Part shown: piece by piece, positions 44,140-54,400 of the stretch
Numbering within the stretch: position 1 is the stretch's first letter
How the letters are laid out: every line of letters starts with the position of its first letter
Source of the DNA: Glaciecola sp965660815
GTDB taxonomy: Bacteria; Pseudomonadota; Gammaproteobacteria; Enterobacterales; Alteromonadaceae
NCBI GenBank assembly: GCA_965660815.1
Contig: CBFIBG010000008.1
Span: 1-64,000, forward strand
Length of the DNA: 64,000 bases
Direction of reading: 5' to 3'
Notes under the pieces: generated by a model
Seen by the model: the letters and a program-made list of their open reading frames with translations, nothing else
The model's database searches: none
Told to the model about the DNA's origin: nothing
Translations under genes and position numbers: made by a program

Positions 44140-46275
44140 ATGAAACACAAACTTTCACTATTAAGCTTAGCGTCGCTAAGCTGTTTCTCTGGCCATACCT
44201 TTGCAACCATTCAGGGTAACGAAGTGGCCACTTCTCTGCCTGTGTTGATGGCGGCATCACTTGATATAGAAACCATCCAAGTAAAAGGGCAAATCAACTC
44301 CCTTATTTTATCTGAAGACATTGATTTAACTGCCTCAAGCTCGCCTGATATGAGAAAGCAACTCGGCTTGCTCCCAGGAGTAGATATCAATAGTAATGGC
44401 ATGGTCACGGGGATTATTCAATATAGAGGCTTATTTTCTGACCGAGTAAGAGTCAGTATAGATGACATGCTCATCGCTGGTGCAGGTCCAAACTCAATGG
44501 ACAGCCCACTTTCACAGGTTACAGGCACGCAGGGACAAACAATTACCGTATACACAGGCATAGCGCCAGTAAGCTCAGGCGCTGAAACGCTAGGCGGGGC
44601 AATAGACATAAGTGATGTTCCAATTAGTTTTACTAATAAATCTGAATTTAGTTTTGAGAATTTTGCGTCTATTGGATGGTTTAATAATGACGGTGAGTCA
44701 ATCAACGCAAAAATACAGGGAGTGAATAAAAACAGGTACATTAGCCTAAGTATGGACTACCAGTCAGCTGACAACTATGAAGCTGGTAATTCAATTTTAA
44801 TTCCCTCGACCTTTTATGATAGATATTCAGTCAAGCTAAAAGGAGGATACAAAACTGGTAAACACTATTTTAACGCTTCGGCGGCGTTAAGAAATACAAA
44901 TGAATCGGGCACACCTACGTTGGCAATGGATATTAATTATATCGATTCGTATGTTGCGCAGTTTAACTATGAATTTGAAATTAATGACAACTGGTCTCTC
45001 TCCACTAAATTGTTTGGTAATAATAATTATCACGATATGGATAATCACTCTTTACGGGCTAATATAAATCCTCAAATTCATCGACTTAATTCGGTAGACA
45101 GTCAGGGTAGGGGGTTGGACATCGTACTTACAAATGACCGAGACTCTGTAATTTCTGAGTTTGGATTAAATGCGGAATCACGCGTTCATAATTCGTATAT
45201 ATCCAACCCAAACAGTTCAACGTTTTTCATTGATAATTTTAATGAAGTAGAACGTCAGTTATCGTCTTTATATGCTCAACTAACAAGCTCAAGAGCACAA
45301 ACATTAGCAGGATTTATAGATTCTTGGGAATTAGGCGCAAGATTGAGTAATGTTCATGCTAATGCTGACGAAATTGGCACTAACATGTCCATGATGAACC
45401 CAAACGTAAGGACGTTAACCCAAACATTTAATTCATCCGATAGAAAACGTAATTTTACTCTAATTGACGCGGTTGCTAAGTTTGGTGTCAATATTTCAGA
45501 AGGATTTAGCGTTCAAGTGTCGGCTGGAATAAAAGAAAAAGCCCCTAGTTATCAGCAACTATATTCATGGTTTCCATTGGGAGTATCTGCGGGATTGGCA
45601 GATGGTAGGAATTACATCGGAAATCTTGGTCTCACCCACGAAACAGCAAATAAAATAGACATTAGTGCGTACATTAAAGGGGAAAATTGGATAATAATCC
45701 CCAGTCTTTATTACTCAGATATCGATAACTACATTATTGGCATGCCATCTGATAACCAAGCGGCAAATATGATTGCAGAGATGCAACAAGTTCAGGCTCC
45801 ATTAAGGTGGGAAAACCAGGATGCGACTCTTGCTGGGTTTGATTTAACTTATAAACATGAGTTTACAGATAGGTTCAATCTAAAAGTGGTCTCTCAATAC
45901 GTTAGGGGTAAACAAACGGGCGAAATTGAACAAGATCTATATCGTCTGGCACCATTTACGTCGTCGATTACCTTGAATTATCAATTAGATAATTTCGAAT
46001 TTAACTTAATTTCAAAATTGGTATCCGCTCAAAATAAAGTGGCTAGCACACAAAACGAAACGCCAACGCCAGGTTATGGTGTATTGGATTTATATACAAG
46101 TTATGAATTTAATCGCCATATAACCGCAACTTTTATAGTCGAAAATATATTAGACAAGACTTATGCTAATCATTTGTCAGGCTTGAATAGAGTTAAAGGT
46201 AGTCAATTTCCTACAGGGGATAAATTATTAAGTGCGGGTAGAAATGTCGGTGCTTATTTGACCTATGTATTCTAG
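44140..46275 (+). CDS. TonB-dependent receptor, OprC/NosA-like (copper)
   Basis: The 711-residue protein has a signal peptide (to about residue 23), a plug domain (about 50-160) and a beta-barrel ending in Phe. Plug sequences such as G-P-N-S-M-D-S-P-L-S and G-I-A-P-V-S-S-G-A-E-T-L-G-G-A-I resemble copper receptors of the OprC/NosA group. The Met-rich patches M-S-M-M and Q-Q-V-Q-A-P in the barrel loops also fit. Copper as ligand is inferred. It follows a DUF2946-like gene and lies between ssrA and smpB on the opposite strand. Confidence 0.85.
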   Translation: MKHKLSLLSLASLSCFSGHTFATIQGNEVATSLPVLMAASLDIETIQVKGQINSLILSEDIDLTASSSPDMRKQLGLLPGVDINSNGMVTGIIQYRGLFSDRVRVSIDDMLIAGAGPNSMDSPLSQVTGTQGQTITVYTGIAPVSSGAETLGGAIDISDVPISFTNKSEFSFENFASIGWFNNDGESINAKIQGVNKNRYISLSMDYQSADNYEAGNSILIPSTFYDRYSVKLKGGYKTGKHYFNASAALRNTNESGTPTLAMDINYIDSYVAQFNYEFEINDNWSLSTKLFGNNNYHDMDNHSLRANINPQIHRLNSVDSQGRGLDIVLTNDRDSVISEFGLNAESRVHNSYISNPNSSTFFIDNFNEVERQLSSLYAQLTSSRAQTLAGFIDSWELGARLSNVHANADEIGTNMSMMNPNVRTLTQTFNSSDRKRNFTLIDAVAKFGVNISEGFSVQVSAGIKEKAPSYQQLYSWFPLGVSAGLADGRNYIGNLGLTHETANKIDISAYIKGENWIIIPSLYYSDIDNYIIGMPSDNQAANMIAEMQQVQAPLRWENQDATLAGFDLTYKHEFTDRFNLKVVSQYVRGKQTGEIEQDLYRLAPFTSSITLNYQLDNFEFNLISKLVSAQNKVASTQNETPTPGYGVLDLYTSYEFNRHITATFIVENILDKTYANHLSGLNRVKGSQFPTGDKLLSAGRNVGAYLTYVF

Positions 46276-46340
46276 AATTTGAGTATCCGCTAGGCCCTTT
46301 GTAGGCCTAGCATGCTCTGGCTATGAAAACATGTATTTGG

Positions 46341-46808
46341 TCACGCATGTTTCATTATTCTTTCTTTCTGTCGATTCCAGTCGCGATCTTTAATGCTATC
46401 GCGCTTGTCGTGAGCCTGCTTTCCTTTTGCTAAATAGATCTCTAATTTTACCCAGCAAGCTTTCCAGTACATTGCCGTGGCGACTATGGTAAGCCCTTGA
46501 CGATCTAACCCTCCCATTAACTCTTCGATTTCTCGCTTTTTTAGCAATAGTTTACGTGTGCGAGTAGGGTCACAAATTACATGAGAAGATGCTTGAGTCA
46601 GTGCCTGTATGGTAATATTCGTTACGAAAGCCTCCCCATTTTTCACATAGACATAAGCATCGGAAATATTGACTTTCCCAGCACGAATGCTTTTTACTTC
46701 CCAACCTTGTAATTGAACGCCAGCTTCAAATTTACTTTTTAAAAGGTATTCATGGCGCGCTTTTTTGTTTAGCGCGATTGTTGTTGAATTTTGTTTTTTC
46801 TTTTTCAT
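46341..46808 (-). CDS. smpB: SsrA-binding protein SmpB
   Basis: The 155-residue protein matches SmpB at full length: N-K-K-A-R-H-E-Y, G-W-E-V-K-S-I-R-A-G, L-L-L-K-K-R-E-I and the basic C-terminal tail K-R-D-S-I-K-D-R-D-W. It binds tmRNA and brings it to stalled ribosomes. The start is placed at the second Met (MKKKK); an upstream ATG adds five residues. It is on the same strand as ssrA but 2.9 kb away, and divergent from ratA as in E. coli. Confidence 0.96.
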   Translation of the reverse strand: MKKKKQNSTTIALNKKARHEYLLKSKFEAGVQLQGWEVKSIRAGKVNISDAYVYVKNGEAFVTNITIQALTQASSHVICDPTRTRKLLLKKREIEELMGGLDRQGLTIVATAMYWKACWVKLEIYLAKGKQAHDKRDSIKDRDWNRQKERIMKHA

Positions 46809-47050
46809 ACTCGGATTATACACCTTAAGCGGCTAGAATTAATACGAAAAGTGATGAATAGCAATTTGTTGAGTGAAAAGTAATCAAATATCTCATTAGC
46901 TATCATACACCCTAGCAATTTTAAGCTATTCGTCTAAAACATTGAAATTTCGATAATCGCCTTCATCTTTTTTTGTGATAATATTCTAAAGCCATGGTCT
47001 AATAATAGTCATTGAGTCAATTGCTCAGAAAAAGGAACAAATATTTAATT

Positions 47051-47482
47051 ATGCCTTCAGTTAATAAGCATGCGTTAGTGCCGTATAGCGCAGAGCAAAT
47101 GTTCGATCTAGTTAACGATGTTAGTAAATATCAAGAATTTTTGCCAGGCTGCAAACGCAGCGATGTATTGAAAGAATCTGAAGATTTTATGCAGGCAAAA
47201 ATGGTACTTGCAAAAGCAGGTATTGAGCAGACTCTGGTCACACAAAATAAGCTTATTCGCGGGAAAAGCATTGAAATGGGACTTGCAGATGGGCCCTTTA
47301 AATCTCTTTCAGGAGGATGGACGTTTACGCCGTTATCGGATAATGCTTGTAAAATAGAATTAAACTTGCATTTTAAATTTGCAAGTAAATTGGTGGATAT
47401 TGCTTTTGGTAAGGTTTTCAGAGGGCTAACCAACAATATGGTAAACGCATTTAGCCAACGAGCAAAACAGGTATACGGTTAA
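47051..47482 (+). CDS. ratA: RatA-like START/COQ10 protein
   Basis: The 143-residue protein aligns with E. coli RatA: A-L-V-P-Y-S-A-E-Q-M, L-P-G-C, D-G-P-F-K-S-L-S-G-G-W and F-G-K-V-F at the end. The family belongs to the coenzyme-Q-binding COQ10/START fold; E. coli RatA was reported to block 70S assembly, but a quinone role is also proposed. The start at 47051 follows the family; an in-frame TTG at 47012 would add 13 residues. It overlaps rnfH by one base. Confidence 0.92.
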   Translation: MPSVNKHALVPYSAEQMFDLVNDVSKYQEFLPGCKRSDVLKESEDFMQAKMVLAKAGIEQTLVTQNKLIRGKSIEMGLADGPFKSLSGGWTFTPLSDNACKIELNLHFKFASKLVDIAFGKVFRGLTNNMVNAFSQRAKQVYG

Positions 47483-47808
47483 TGAAAGACGCTATCTCCA
47501 TTGAAGTGACTTATGCTCTCCCTAACAAACAAACATTATTGAGCATTTCTGTGTCTAAAGGAACCACCGTTGAGCAGGCGATCGAGCAATCTGGTATTTT
47601 AGATATACACAGCGACATCAACTTAGAATTGAACAAAGTGGGTATTTGGTACAAAACAACTAAGTTAAGTACCGTACTAAATAATGGCGATAGAGTGGAA
47701 ATATACAGGCCACTAATCGCAGATCCAAAAGAAATACGTAAGCGCAGAGCAGAACAAGCAAAACAATCGGGGCGAGTGAACAAAATCACTGGGGCCAAGC
47801 TCAATTAA
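47482..47808 (+). CDS. rnfH: RnfH/RatB family protein
   Basis: The 108-residue ubiquitin-like (beta-grasp) protein matches the RnfH family: I-S-I-E-V-T-Y-A-L-P, G-T-T-V-E-Q-A-I, V-G-I-W and V-E-I-Y-R-P-L-I-A-D-P-K-E-I-R-K-R-R-A. The end is basic. Its job is not established despite its name. It starts on the stop codon of ratA and shares its own stop region with the convergent ppsR (four-base overlap). Confidence 0.93.
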   Translation: MKDAISIEVTYALPNKQTLLSISVSKGTTVEQAIEQSGILDIHSDINLELNKVGIWYKTTKLSTVLNNGDRVEIYRPLIADPKEIRKRRAEQAKQSGRVNKITGAKLN

Positions 47809-48617
47809 TATTTCTTTCGTTTAAGACCCGTGTTGGCCAGTATTTTCGCTGATATTTCTTCTACCGAATACTTAGTACTGTTTAAAAAAGGTATTTTTTC
47901 TTTCCTGTATAAGTTTTCTACTTCTCTCAATTCCATTCTGCACTGCGGCATAGAAGCGTACCGACTGTTTGCACGTCGCTCAGAGCGAATAGCGTGAAGT
48001 CGTTGTGCACTTATCGTCAAACCAAATAGCTTCTGCTTGAATCTGCGAAGAATAGGAGGCAGTTTTAAAATATCTCCCATGTCTTCTTCAGTAAAAGGAT
48101 AATTTGCGGCTTTTATACCATACTGCAATGCTAAGTAGAGACTAGTGGGTGTTTTCCCTGAACGAGATACTCCGACCAATATAATGTCTGCTTCTTCATA
48201 ATCTTTGAGATTTGAGCCATCATCATTGGCCAGTGCATAGTTTACCGCTTCAATTCGAATGTCGTAGGTTTTTTCGTGCATAGAATGGGTGCGGTGTTTT
48301 TGAGGCTTGGTAGGGATACCTATCACTTTTTCTAGCGGTGCGACGAACTGATCTAGAAAATTATAGTTAATGCCTGGCGAACTACTGATAATACGACCAA
48401 TGTCTGCGTTTACCATTGTGTAAAAAACAAGCGGTCGTTCACCCTTTTTTTCGTAGGCGACTTTTATTTGAGCCAATACCTCTCTGGCATGTTGTTCGGT
48501 TTCAACAAAAGGTATGGTGATATGTTCAAATTCAATTGGGAATAAAGATAGCAATGCATGGCCAAACACTTCTGATGTAATGGCTGTGCCGTCTGATATA
48601 TAAAATGCTGTACGCAC
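47805..48617 (-). CDS. ppsR: phosphoenolpyruvate synthase regulatory protein
   Basis: The 270-residue bifunctional kinase/pyrophosphorylase (DUF299) has the ADP-binding P-loop G-V-S-R-S-G-K-T at 149-156 and the C-terminal R-L-x-x-I-R-S-E-R block. It inactivates PEP synthase by ADP-dependent threonine phosphorylation and reactivates it by phosphate-dependent removal. It is divergent from its target ppsA, and the shared 200-base gap carries a palindrome. Confidence 0.95.
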   Translation of the reverse strand: MRTAFYISDGTAITSEVFGHALLSLFPIEFEHITIPFVETEQHAREVLAQIKVAYEKKGERPLVFYTMVNADIGRIISSSPGINYNFLDQFVAPLEKVIGIPTKPQKHRTHSMHEKTYDIRIEAVNYALANDDGSNLKDYEEADIILVGVSRSGKTPTSLYLALQYGIKAANYPFTEEDMGDILKLPPILRRFKQKLFGLTISAQRLHAIRSERRANSRYASMPQCRMELREVENLYRKEKIPFLNSTKYSVEEISAKILANTGLKRKKY

Positions 48618-48701
48618 AACATCTCCTTAACAATGTCGTAATTTTATTACGAAAAAAAATAAATTTTACTTTGTATAGATAGCGCAATTACAATTTGCGA
48701 G

Positions 48702-48717
48702 TGCTAACGCTAGCACG
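48702..48717. promoter_or_regulatory. LacI-type operator candidate in the ppsR-ppsA gap
   Basis: GTGCTAACGCTAGCAC is a 16-bp palindrome with one mismatched pair and a central CG, as in LacI/FruR-family sites. Cra/FruR controls ppsA in several gammaproteobacteria, but the arms differ from the E. coli Cra motif. Confidence 0.45.
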
Positions 48718-48818
48718 TTTATTTATTTTGTAATAGTGATTGTAAGCGAACTCCTATATTGTCGCTGAAATCTTATTGTTTTTAGTCTGTTAGACTAGGT
48801 TTGCTGGAGGCTCCAACA

Positions 48819-51191
48819 GTGCAAGAATACGTTCTTTGGTATCAAGATTTAGGTATGGATGATGTAAATCGTGTAGGGGGCAAAAATGCCTCTCTTGGCG
48901 AGATGATATCAAATTTATCCAATGCTGGTGTGCAGGTGCCGGGTGGTTTTGCAACTACTGCATATGCGTTTAATCAATTTTTAGAAAAAAGTGGTGTCGA
49001 AGCAAAAATTTATGAATTATTGGATTCATTGGACGTCGACAACGTAACTGCTCTTGCTCAAGCGGGCGCGCAAATCAGACAGTGGATTTTAGATACGCCA
49101 TTTCAAACCGAGCTAGAAGATGCCATTAAGGAAGCTTTTAACACATTGGTTGCTGGCGCTGGAGATGGGGCTTCTTTTGCTGTGCGCTCTTCGGCTACGG
49201 CAGAAGATATGCCTGATGCTTCATTTGCAGGGCAGCAAGAAACCTTTTTGAATGTTAAGGGCTACGATTCTGTTTTAGTAGCTATCAAACACGTATTTGC
49301 TTCGCTATTTAACGATCGAGCGATTTCTTATCGCGTTCACCAAGGTTACGACCACAAAGGCGTAGCATTATCAGCTGGTATTCAAAGAATGGTAAGAAGT
49401 GATTTATCGGCGTCTGGCGTCATGTTCAGTATCGATACTGAGTCAGGATTCGAAGACGTAGTTTTTATCACAAGTTCTTACGGTTTGGGTGAAATGGTCG
49501 TTCAGGGTGCGGTTAATCCTGATGAATTTTATGTTCACAAACCCACTCTAGAAAATGATAAACCTGCAGTATTGCGTCGCAACATTGGTTCTAAATTGAC
49601 CAAGATGATTTATTCAGACGATACTTCGCACGGCAAACAAGTAGAAATAGTTGATATCGATAGAGCGGATAGCATGCAGTTTTCTCTGACTGATGACGAG
49701 GTAATGGAGCTGGCTAAACAAGCTATGACCATTGAGAAGCATTATAATCGCCCTATGGACATTGAGTGGGCAAAAGACGGCACTGACGGCAAGCTTTACA
49801 TCGTACAAGCTCGTCCAGAGACAGTGCGAAGCCGAGAAGATATGCAAGTAATTGAGCGCTTCCAGTTAAATGGGAATGCTAAATTAGTGTGTGATGGCAG
49901 AGCAATTGGTCATAAAATTGGAGCAGGTAAGGCAAAAGTCTTAGCGTCTATAGAAGAAATGGACAAAATAGAAACTGGAGACGTGTTGGTCACTGATATG
50001 ACCGACCCCGACTGGGAACCGATCATGAAAAAGGCGTCTGCAATTGTGACTAACCGCGGTGGAAGAACTTGCCACGCGGCCATTATTGCTCGCGAAATGG
50101 GCATTCCAGCTGTAGTGGGTTGTGGTGACGCAACCGATTTAATTAAAACAGGAGACGAAGTGACAGTTTCGTGTGCTGAAGGCGACACAGGATATATTTA
50201 TGGAGAAGTACTCGATTTTGAAGTGACTACATCCAGAATTGATTCAATGCCTGATCTTCCCCTTAAAATAATGATGAACGTCGGTAACCCAGATCGCGCG
50301 TTCGATTTTGCACGTTTACCTCACGAGGGCGTTGGTTTAGCTCGGTTGGAGTTTATTATCAATCGTATGATAGGCGTGCATCCAAAGGCGCTGTTAAATT
50401 ATGAGGACCAACCTGAAGACGTTAAAGAAGAAATTAACGACATGATTGCAGGTTACGATTCACCAGTTGAGTATTATATTCAAAAATTGGTTGAAGGTAT
50501 TGCGTCAATTGGGGCAGCGTTTTCGCCTAAAAAAGTCATTGTTCGAATGTCAGATTTTAAATCGAACGAATATTTTAACTTAGTTGGCGGATATCAATAC
50601 GAGCCAGATGAAGAAAATCCAATGCTAGGCTTTAGAGGCGCGAGTCGCTATATTTCTGAAAGTTTTAGAGACTGTTTTGCGCTGGAGTGCGAAGCCATTA
50701 AGCGCGTCAGAAACGACATGGGGTTAACTAATGTTGAAATTATGATCCCATTCGTAAGGACGTTAGAAGAGGGCCGCCAGGTTATTGAATTGCTTGAAGA
50801 GCAAGGCTTGAAAAAAGGCGAGAATGGTTTACGAGTCATCATGATGTGTGAATTGCCATCAAATGCTTTGTTAGCAGACCAATTCTTGGATATTTTCGAC
50901 GGGTTTTCAATTGGCTCTAATGATTTAACGCAGTTAACTCTAGGTTTAGATCGAGATTCCGGACTAATTGCTCACTTGTTTGATGAGCGAAATGAAGCCG
51001 TTAAAGCCATGCTAGCCATGGCAATTCAAGCGGCTAAAAAGCGAGGTAAATACGTAGGCATTTGTGGTCAAGGCCCATCAGATCATGAAGACTTTGCGGC
51101 TTGGCTGGTAGAGCAGGGCATCGACAGCGTATCATTGAATCCCGATACCGTGGTAGAAACTTGGATGTACCTTGCTGAGAAGCATGCATAG
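48819..51191 (+). CDS. ppsA: phosphoenolpyruvate synthase
   Basis: The 790-residue enzyme has the N-terminal ATP-grasp (V-G-G-K-N-A-S-L-G-E), the central swivelling domain with the phosphorylated His in G-G-R-T-C-H-A-A-I-I-A-R-E, and the C-terminal PEP/pyruvate barrel. It makes PEP from pyruvate and ATP, the first step of gluconeogenesis from lactate or pyruvate. I place the start at GTG 48819, with GGAGG eight bases upstream, giving the E. coli length (792). The lactate genes at 6.9-10.5 kb would feed pyruvate to it. Confidence 0.96.
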   Translation: MQEYVLWYQDLGMDDVNRVGGKNASLGEMISNLSNAGVQVPGGFATTAYAFNQFLEKSGVEAKIYELLDSLDVDNVTALAQAGAQIRQWILDTPFQTELEDAIKEAFNTLVAGAGDGASFAVRSSATAEDMPDASFAGQQETFLNVKGYDSVLVAIKHVFASLFNDRAISYRVHQGYDHKGVALSAGIQRMVRSDLSASGVMFSIDTESGFEDVVFITSSYGLGEMVVQGAVNPDEFYVHKPTLENDKPAVLRRNIGSKLTKMIYSDDTSHGKQVEIVDIDRADSMQFSLTDDEVMELAKQAMTIEKHYNRPMDIEWAKDGTDGKLYIVQARPETVRSREDMQVIERFQLNGNAKLVCDGRAIGHKIGAGKAKVLASIEEMDKIETGDVLVTDMTDPDWEPIMKKASAIVTNRGGRTCHAAIIAREMGIPAVVGCGDATDLIKTGDEVTVSCAEGDTGYIYGEVLDFEVTTSRIDSMPDLPLKIMMNVGNPDRAFDFARLPHEGVGLARLEFIINRMIGVHPKALLNYEDQPEDVKEEINDMIAGYDSPVEYYIQKLVEGIASIGAAFSPKKVIVRMSDFKSNEYFNLVGGYQYEPDEENPMLGFRGASRYISESFRDCFALECEAIKRVRNDMGLTNVEIMIPFVRTLEEGRQVIELLEEQGLKKGENGLRVIMMCELPSNALLADQFLDIFDGFSIGSNDLTQLTLGLDRDSGLIAHLFDERNEAVKAMLAMAIQAAKKRGKYVGICGQGPSDHEDFAAWLVEQGIDSVSLNPDTVVETWMYLAEKHA

Positions 51192-51218
51192 CTAATATCA
51201 ATCACCATTTAGTTATAC

Positions 51219-51248
51219 AAACGCTCAACCAAGGTTGGGCGTTTTTTT
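51219..51248 (+). terminator. intrinsic terminator of ppsA
   Basis: AACGCTCAACC pairs with GGTTGGGCGTT (one G:U) around a two-base loop, followed by seven T. Confidence 0.85.
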
Positions 51249-51419
51249 GGGAGATTGAAGTCTAACCTTAATATGATAATTACTGATTGAGAATCGAGCA
51301 TGGGAAAATCGACATATGTTTACGCCTTTTCGATTAAAATCAGCTGCTAAATTATAATTGCTCTAGAGTAGAGCTTTTACAGTAGGTATACTAACTGGCC
51401 TAACTAAAGGAGCCTATTG

Positions 51420-54400
51420 TTGAACGCATTACCCGCAATTACACCACAAGATAACTTGTCATCACCAGTCATGGGGTTTATTCAAGCCCTGCAGTCTACT
51501 AAGTTCACTGGTGATGTAGATATGTCCTACTCTAGCCGAATGGCTGTTGCTACTGATAATTCTATTTATCAAAAATTGCCGCAGGCCGTCGTTTTTCCAA
51601 AAAGTGTTGAAGATTTATCGATTATCGCAAAATTGTCTTTAAATTTAGCGGATGTAACATTTAGCGCAAGAGGCGGGGGCACGGGAACAAATGGCCAATC
51701 ATTGACTCCAGGTATTGTGGTGGACACTTCAAGATACATGAACCGTATTTTGGAGTTGAATCTTGAAGAGAAGTGGGTAAAAGTTGAGTCTGGTGTCGTA
51801 AAAGATGCGTTAAATGATTTTCTAGCTCCTCACGGTTACTTTTTTTCACCTGACCTGTCTACCAGTAATCGCGCAACTATTGGCGGGATGATAAGCACTG
51901 ACGCATCGGGTCAAGGCTCTCTTGTATATGGCAAAACAAGCGATCATTTACTCGGCCTTACTGCCATTTTATCTTCAGGCGATGTGTTGCATACTCAGCC
52001 CAAAGGTATTGATGAGATAAAAAAATTGGCGCAAGAGGACACGCCAATTGGAAAAATTTACAAACAAATAATGGATACTTGTGTCGACAAGCGTTCACAA
52101 ATTATTGAGAAGTTTCCGCGTTTAAATCGCTTTCTAACGGGATATGACCTTGAACATGCGTTTGATAACGAAAAGCAAACCATTGATGCTGGTAGATTAA
52201 TTGCTGGAGCCGAAGGGTCTTTGGCCTTTATAGCTGAAGCAAAACTCAATATTACTAAAATCCCAAATTTCACGACTCTTGTGAATATCAAGTACAATAA
52301 CTTTGAGTCAGCTTTACGTCACGCACCCAGCATGATTGAAGCTCAAGCCACTTCCGTTGAAACAGTTGATAGTAAAGTTTTGGGCCTTGCAAGGTCTGAT
52401 ATTATCTGGCATAGCGTGTCTGACCTAATCAGTGAAGTCCCTAATCAACCAATGGATGGGTTGAATATGGTGGAATATAATAGTGATAACCAAGCGCATA
52501 TCGACGAAAAAATAGAAACCTTAAAAGCCAGATTAGATTCCGAGATCGCAAATAAGCAAAATGGCGTCATTGGTTATCAGATCACATCAGACAAAGTTCA
52601 AATTAAAAAAGTGTACGCGATGCGTAAAAAGGCAGTTGGTCTGTTAGGCAAAACCAAAGGCAGTAAAAAGCCAATAGCATTTGCCGAAGACACTGCCGTA
52701 CCTCCAGAGAATTTAGCAGATTTTATCATGGAGTTTCGAGCACTTTTAGATTCACATAGCCTTGATTATGGGATGTTTGGTCACGTAGACGCAGGAGTTT
52801 TACATGTAAGACCAGCGCTTGATTTATGCGATCCTGAGCAAGAAAAGCTTGTTAACAAGATATCAGACCAAGTAGTCGCACTTGTTGCAAAATACGGTGG
52901 ACTTATGTGGGGAGAGCACGGCAAGGGTTATAGAAGCCAATATGCCCCTGAGTTTTTTGGAGAGGAACTTTACACTGAGCTGAGGAAACTCAAATCGGCG
53001 TTTGACCCTAATAACAAAATGAATCCGGGCAAGATATGCACTCCTATCGATTCTACTGCTAATCTTGTGCAGGTGTCCGACGTAAAACGTGCTACTTATG
53101 ACCGCGTCATTCCTATTGCTTACAAACAAGAGTTTGAACCTGCTATGAGTTGCAATGGCAATGGTCTTTGTTTTAACTACGACACGACGTCACCTATGTG
53201 TCCATCGAGCAAAATTACGCAGGACAGACGTCATAGCCCTAAAGGCAGAGCTACACTTATTCGGGAATGGTTATACCAGCTTAACCAACATGGCTTTGCT
53301 GCTGACAGCATTTCTCCGGCTTCGTTCTCTGGTAATGTATTTTCAAAATTCAAGAGATTGTTAAATCCTAAAGACGACTTTAATCACGAGGTGTTTGAAG
53401 CAATGAATGGGTGCTTGGCCTGTAAATCGTGTTCAAGCCAATGTCCAGTAGGAGTTGACGTTCCTGATTTTAGAGCGAAATTTTTGGCGATATACTACAC
53501 GAGGTATTTCAGGCCGTTAAAAGACTACTTTGTGGCTCATGTTGAAACTCTAACGCCTTTAATGGCCAAAGCACCAAAGTTTTTTAACGCGCTAACTCAG
53601 TCGACGGTGAGCGCATGGGTATTGAAAAAAACCATCGGTTATGTCGATACTCCAGAATTGTCGTCCCCACCCTTAGCCAAGCGTGTTGACGACTATTGTA
53701 AGGTATTGGATAACGATTCAATGTTGACGTCTCTTGAGAGTTTAAGCGCTTCTGAGCGATCAAAACACATTCTCATTGTTCAAGATCCGTTTACTTCTTT
53801 TTATGACGCAAGTGTCGTGGAACATCTCGCCCTATTTGCGAGCAAAATCGGTAAACAACCAATACTTCTCCCATTTTCACCCAATGGAAAGCCTCAGCAC
53901 GTCAAAGGCTTTTTAAAAGAGTTTGAAAAAACCGCTCAAAAAACCAGTGAGTTTTTAAATAAAGTGGCGAAACTTAATATACCAATGGTGGGAGCTGATG
54001 CATCACTTGTGCTTTGTTATCGTGATGAGTACGTAAAAACGCTTGGCATTCAAGCTCACAATTTTTCTGTATATACGGTGTCTGAGTGGTTGAATGATAT
54101 TTGTGATGAATTACCTCGAAACAAGATTGATACAGAAGATACTCATTATCAATTGCTTGCTCATTGCTCAGAAAAAACTGCGATACCCGAGACGGAAACT
54201 ACTTGGAAAAATATATACGAGCATTTTGGACTTAATCTTACCCCGATGTCTGTGGGTTGTTGCGGTATGGCAGGGACTTACGGCCATGAATTAGAACACT
54301 TTGATAACTCAAAGGGGATTTACGAGTTAAGCTGGTCAACTAGAGCGAAAAATGACAATATTCTGGTGACAGGATATTCGTGCAGAAGCCAGGTAAAACG

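Noticed and set aside
46289..46311. GCTAGGCC hairpin after the TonB receptor gene as an intrinsic terminator
   Set aside because: The stem is perfect but neither strand has a T-run after it, so I do not call it a terminator.
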